Shown here piece after piece: positions 61,287 to 64,000 of a stretch of 64,000 bases of DNA. The stretch is from NCBI RefSeq assembly GCF_004770895.1, contig NZ_RQHS01000003.1:26575-90574 (forward strand), given 5' to 3'. Within the stretch, counting starts at the first letter, position 1; every line of letters starts with the position of its first letter. The notes under the pieces are model-generated. The model did not search any database. It saw only the letters and a program-made list of their open reading frames with translations, and was not told where the DNA came from. A program made the translations under genes and the position numbers. This DNA comes from Leptospira dzoumogneensis. Lineage in GTDB: Bacteria > Spirochaetota > Leptospiria > Leptospirales > Leptospiraceae.

Positions 61287-63389
61287 TTAAAATCTCCCGC
61301 TCAAAGTGATGAACCAATTTCTTCCCGGAAGAGGATATCCTACAATATCCTCCACTCTTTTATCTCCCATATTCCTAAGATCTATACTTAGGAGCAGTTC
61401 TTTGGGAGTCTTTTCTCCTTTTTTGGTCGGATCTTCTTCCTCGGGAGAAGTATATAATACGAGTGTAAGATATGCGTTCCAGATCTGGCGAGCAGGCTGG
61501 TAATTTATATATTCATTCGTTCTATCCTTGAATACTGCCCCCACATACACACCTTCAAAACCGAGCTCCCATCTTTTTCCTCTATATGCGATCGTTCCTG
61601 AGATCTCATGTTTAGGTCTAAGAGGAAGATATTTCCCGTTCAAATAAGGAGCAGGAGAAGTATTGATCGCCTCTTGGTAGGTATATTCTAATAAAAACTT
61701 CCAGCCCTTATATTCCGTTTTATGAGAAACTTCCGCTCCATCAATCCTTGCAGAGTCCACATTTTCAGGTCTTAAAGTGAATTGTGAATTCGGAATGAAT
61801 AGGATCATGTCCTTGATCCTTTTTCTAAAATAGGAAATCGTAATATTGGATTTGAGTTCTCCGTTTTTATATTTCCCGGTGAAACCGGCATCCGCATTCT
61901 CACTTCTTTCCGGTTTGAGAGAATCGTTTGCTATGATCGTTCCGACTTCTCCGAAAAGTTCCAAAAAACTCGGGATCCTATATTGTCTTGCGATATTGGA
62001 TTTGAATTCCAAAGAATAATTTTCTTTCTCCCAAAACCTCCAAAGAAGTCCCGTTTTAGGATTCGAAAATTCGGTGGTTTTCACGGAAGAAGCGAAGGGA
62101 TCCTGCTTTCTATACCAAGGTTCGTCGGATTGAAATTTATCCCTGTAGGTGTCCCAGGAAACTCCGGGAGTAAAAACTAATTTTCCATCTAAAAACCGGA
62201 ACTCGTCCTCTACCTGGAAAGTAGTATAGGTCCTTGTTTTTCCGGGTTCGAATTTTAGATCTATATTCTGAGGTGTACTTCTGGATCTTTCGAAAGTTTC
62301 CCTTTCAACCCCGGCATGGAATTTCAAAATTTGATAATATTCTAATAAATAAAAAGTGGGAGTGATCTGGAACCCGGACTGTCCCATATGCGCGGTAGAA
62401 TTGGGAGTTCCTTTGGAAAATTCAGATTTAGGGTCGAATAGATCATCGTTCGTAAATGAAGTAAAAGTCCTGGTTTCGAGTCTTAACAGTCCATCCAACA
62501 AACCCTTTGTGTCCGTTCCCAAAGAAGAAGTATTTCTAAGATATCTTCTATGAACTTGTTGGGTCTGGTTGCTTGCAGGACCTGGAATTCCATGGAATCT
62601 ATAATTTAGATCATTCCAAAATTTGATCTTTGTAGCGCCTATATCTCCGCTCAATCCGATCATCCCGGAAGTTCTTTCGTATTGAGCATTCCTTCTTCTG
62701 TCGATCGTATCGTCCAAAGGATTGACTAATAATGTACCATGATTGTTCAGATAGGAGAAGTTTTGGTCCGATTTTTCTCCGAGTAAGAATACACTGGTGC
62801 CAATCCCGCCGTAAGTACCGGTATGCGTTATGCCACCTTTTCCGGTATTAAAACTTCCCGCTCCTATATTAACTCTTGTTTTAGGAGGACCGGAGCCCGC
62901 TCTTGTGACTAAGTTTACACTTCCACCGATCGCAGATCCTGAAAATCCAACGGGAGCACCGCTTCTATAAACTTCTATACTTTGTAAATTATCGAAAGGA
63001 AGGTCCGCGAGATTTACTTCTCCACCTTGGGAATTATTAAAAGGAACTCCGTCTATAAAGATCCTGGTTTGGTTCGGATTCGTTCCTCTAAGAGAAAGAG
63101 TGGAATAAGAACCAAGACCTCCGTATCTTCTGATCCTGACCCCTGCTTCTCTTTCTAAAACGTCCGGAAGATTCGTATAACGTGCATTGTATTGGTCCAG
63201 ATCGATGGAAGTCTGAAAACCCGTGGGGTTCTTTCTGAAATTTTCCGGTTGAGAATTAGAGCTGGTCTTTCCCACCACTTTTACAGTGGAACTTTCAGTC
63301 TTCTGATTCTCTTGCGAAAATATTTGGACTGAAAACAGAAAGAGCCCTAGATGAAGGATCTTGCCGAATCGTTTGGGTCTTTTAAACAT
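61287..63389 (-). CDS. btuB: TonB-dependent outer-membrane receptor, BtuB type
   Basis: 700 residues. A signal peptide (FLFSVQIFS) and TonB-box-like TVKVVGKTS precede the plug domain ([49 protein letters not shown] [12 protein letters not shown] and [11 protein letters not shown]) and a 22-strand-type barrel ending in Phe (WFITLSGRF). A cobalamin riboswitch lies directly upstream, so the ligand is probably a cobalamin. It is the first gene of an operon with the beta-propeller lipoprotein. Confidence 0.88.
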   Translation of the reverse strand: MFKRPKRFGKILHLGLFLFSVQIFSQENQKTESSTVKVVGKTSSNSQPENFRKNPTGFQTSIDLDQYNARYTNLPDVLEREAGVRIRRYGGLGSYSTLSLRGTNPNQTRIFIDGVPFNNSQGGEVNLADLPFDNLQSIEVYRSGAPVGFSGSAIGGSVNLVTRAGSGPPKTRVNIGAGSFNTGKGGITHTGTYGGIGTSVFLLGEKSDQNFSYLNNHGTLLVNPLDDTIDRRRNAQYERTSGMIGLSGDIGATKIKFWNDLNYRFHGIPGPASNQTQQVHRRYLRNTSSLGTDTKGLLDGLLRLETRTFTSFTNDDLFDPKSEFSKGTPNSTAHMGQSGFQITPTFYLLEYYQILKFHAGVERETFERSRSTPQNIDLKFEPGKTRTYTTFQVEDEFRFLDGKLVFTPGVSWDTYRDKFQSDEPWYRKQDPFASSVKTTEFSNPKTGLLWRFWEKENYSLEFKSNIARQYRIPSFLELFGEVGTIIANDSLKPERSENADAGFTGKYKNGELKSNITISYFRKRIKDMILFIPNSQFTLRPENVDSARIDGAEVSHKTEYKGWKFLLEYTYQEAINTSPAPYLNGKYLPLRPKHEISGTIAYRGKRWELGFEGVYVGAVFKDRTNEYINYQPARQIWNAYLTLVLYTSPEEEDPTKKGEKTPKELLLSIDLRNMGDKRVEDIVGYPLPGRNWFITLSGRF

Positions 63390-63427
63390 TGAGGCCTTAA
63401 CTCCCGAAAGCCAGAGAATTGAAAGCA

Positions 63428-63585
63428 GCTCTGATAGGTTTTCTGACTTACGCGAAGGTTCGGACCCTTCCCGTCTTTCGACAGTGGTTTTGTCCGACCG
63501 TTTAGGCGATTACAGCTGCGGGTACAGCTCCGGATTTTCACCGGATTCCCTTTTCCGATCTACTTGCAAGACCAGGTTCCCAACC
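63428..63585 (-). ncRNA. Cobalamin (B12) riboswitch
   Basis: On the minus strand the conserved core reads GGGAATCCGGTGAAAATCC...GAGCTGTACCCGCAGCTGTAA (about 63508-63552), then CCACTGT, GGGAAGGGTCCGAAC..., and an AGTCAGAAAACCTATC B12-box (about 63431-63450), all in the order of the adenosylcobalamin aptamer. It ends about 40 bases before the receptor ATG. High cobalamin should switch the operon off. Exact ends are approximate. Confidence 0.93.
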
Positions 63586-63776
63586 CGACCCGGCGGAGCA
63601 ATCTGAAAAAGGTTTGGCCGCCTCTTGCTGACGCAAGACCGGGCTACTCCGGGCTCGGACATACGTCCTCGTCCCTCGCTTGCTCGGGACGCTTCGCGCC
63701 CTGCGTATCCCTGGCGGGTTTCATAAGTAAATAACTCTGTGCGCTCGGTGAACTCCGTGCGAAACTTATTTGTATA
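63586..63776. repeat. Repeat-rich gene-free DNA with one dispersed-repeat copy
   Basis: No gene is supported. 63733-63765 (AACTCTGTGCGCTCGGTGAAC... CGTGCGAAAC) is a further copy of the arm seen at 8799 and 20289. CGCTTGCTCGGGACGCTTCGCG lies nearby (63689-63710, two parts), similar to the CGCTTCGCTCG core of the 28969 tandem repeat. Confidence 0.5.
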
Positions 63777-64000
63777 TTTTTGGTTCGCGCAGAGAGCGCT
63801 GAGCTCACGAAGAGCACAGAGAGAATCGCACGCAGAGGCGCGAAGGCGGAGAGAAAAAAACCGGAGGAAGGAGTTCCTACAAACAATTCCGCAATTTCCT
63901 AGGTCTACCTACCCTGAAAAATCCTCTCCGCCTTCGCGCCTCTGCGTGCGATTCTCTCTGTGCTCTTCGTGAGCTCAGCGCTCTCTGCGCGAACCAAAAA
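63777..64000. repeat. Perfect 77-bp inverted repeat at the right edge
   Basis: 63777-63853 and 63924-64000 are exact reverse complements over all 77 bases, separated by 70 bases that include GGAGTTCCTAC (63870-63880). The arm starts TTTTTGGTTCGCGCAGAGAG. The outer end coincides with the window edge, so the arms may continue. The same arm has a looser copy at 20336-20366 and a left partner at 63733. Confidence 0.95.

Noticed and set aside
63361..63972. Several short frames in the riboswitch and inverted-repeat region
   Set aside because: They cross structured non-coding RNA or the perfect inverted repeat; no start signals.

Overview
The window is a spirochaete chromosome segment, almost certainly Leptospira. 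Support comes from the gene content: a fliK-flgD-flgE hook cluster, several giant lipoproteins with loose spirochaetal lipoboxes, a 7TM-coupled class III cyclase, Phd/PIN and VapBC addiction modules, and dense imperfect-palindrome intergenic repeats. Base composition looks moderate (roughly low-to-mid 40s % GC by eye), which fits an intermediate or saprophytic clade better than L. interrogans; the species cannot be fixed from this window.

Layout. 1-8.2 kb: two tandem giant lipoproteins (one cut by the left edge) and a TMEM43-like membrane protein. 8.2-9 kb: gene-free repeat-rich DNA. 9-16 kb: trpC with a STAS anti-anti-sigma factor, murD, an HD-GYP/GAF phosphodiesterase and a patatin with two cyclic-nucleotide-binding domains. 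16-20.1 kb: flagellar hook genes. 20.1-20.5 kb: dispersed palindromic repeat. 20.5-29 kb: carB, a membrane sulfatase, rsmD, a zinc-ribbon protein and small envelope proteins. 29-39.4 kb: three type II toxin-antitoxin modules interleaved with an adenylate cyclase, tonB-like, ruvB, htrA, tmk, an Omp85-type barrel and tRNA-Arg(CCG); two of the modules sit directly behind the tRNA in AT-rich DNA beside a copy of the tRNA 3' end. 39.5-44.9 kb: an ABC-F ATPase and a DUF3556 / FAD-oxidoreductase / TetR operon.

44.8-56.4 kb is the most unusual part. A 2386-residue SpvB-VCBS-RHS protein with a hydrophobic Ala/Gly-rich C-terminal tip is translationally coupled (ATGA) to a small lipoprotein. Downstream lies an array of three related lipoproteins. 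One is a near-copy of the coupled gene and is itself preceded by an orphan fragment of the RHS C-terminus ending in the same RTCGGTL tail with the same coupled stop/start. This is the layout of a polymorphic-toxin locus with displaced tip-immunity cassettes, and I propose lipoproteins as the immunity partners. A decayed copy of the neighbouring tetR 3' end inside the array records local duplication.

56.5-59.3 kb: a three-gene secreted/envelope operon with ATGA couplings. 59.4-63.6 kb: an ankyrin protein, then a cobalamin-riboswitch-controlled pair, a TonB-dependent receptor (BtuB type) followed after one base by a beta-propeller-like lipoprotein. This pair resembles the Bacteroides BtuB-BtuG arrangement. 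The right edge (63.6-64 kb) holds a perfect 77-bp inverted repeat.
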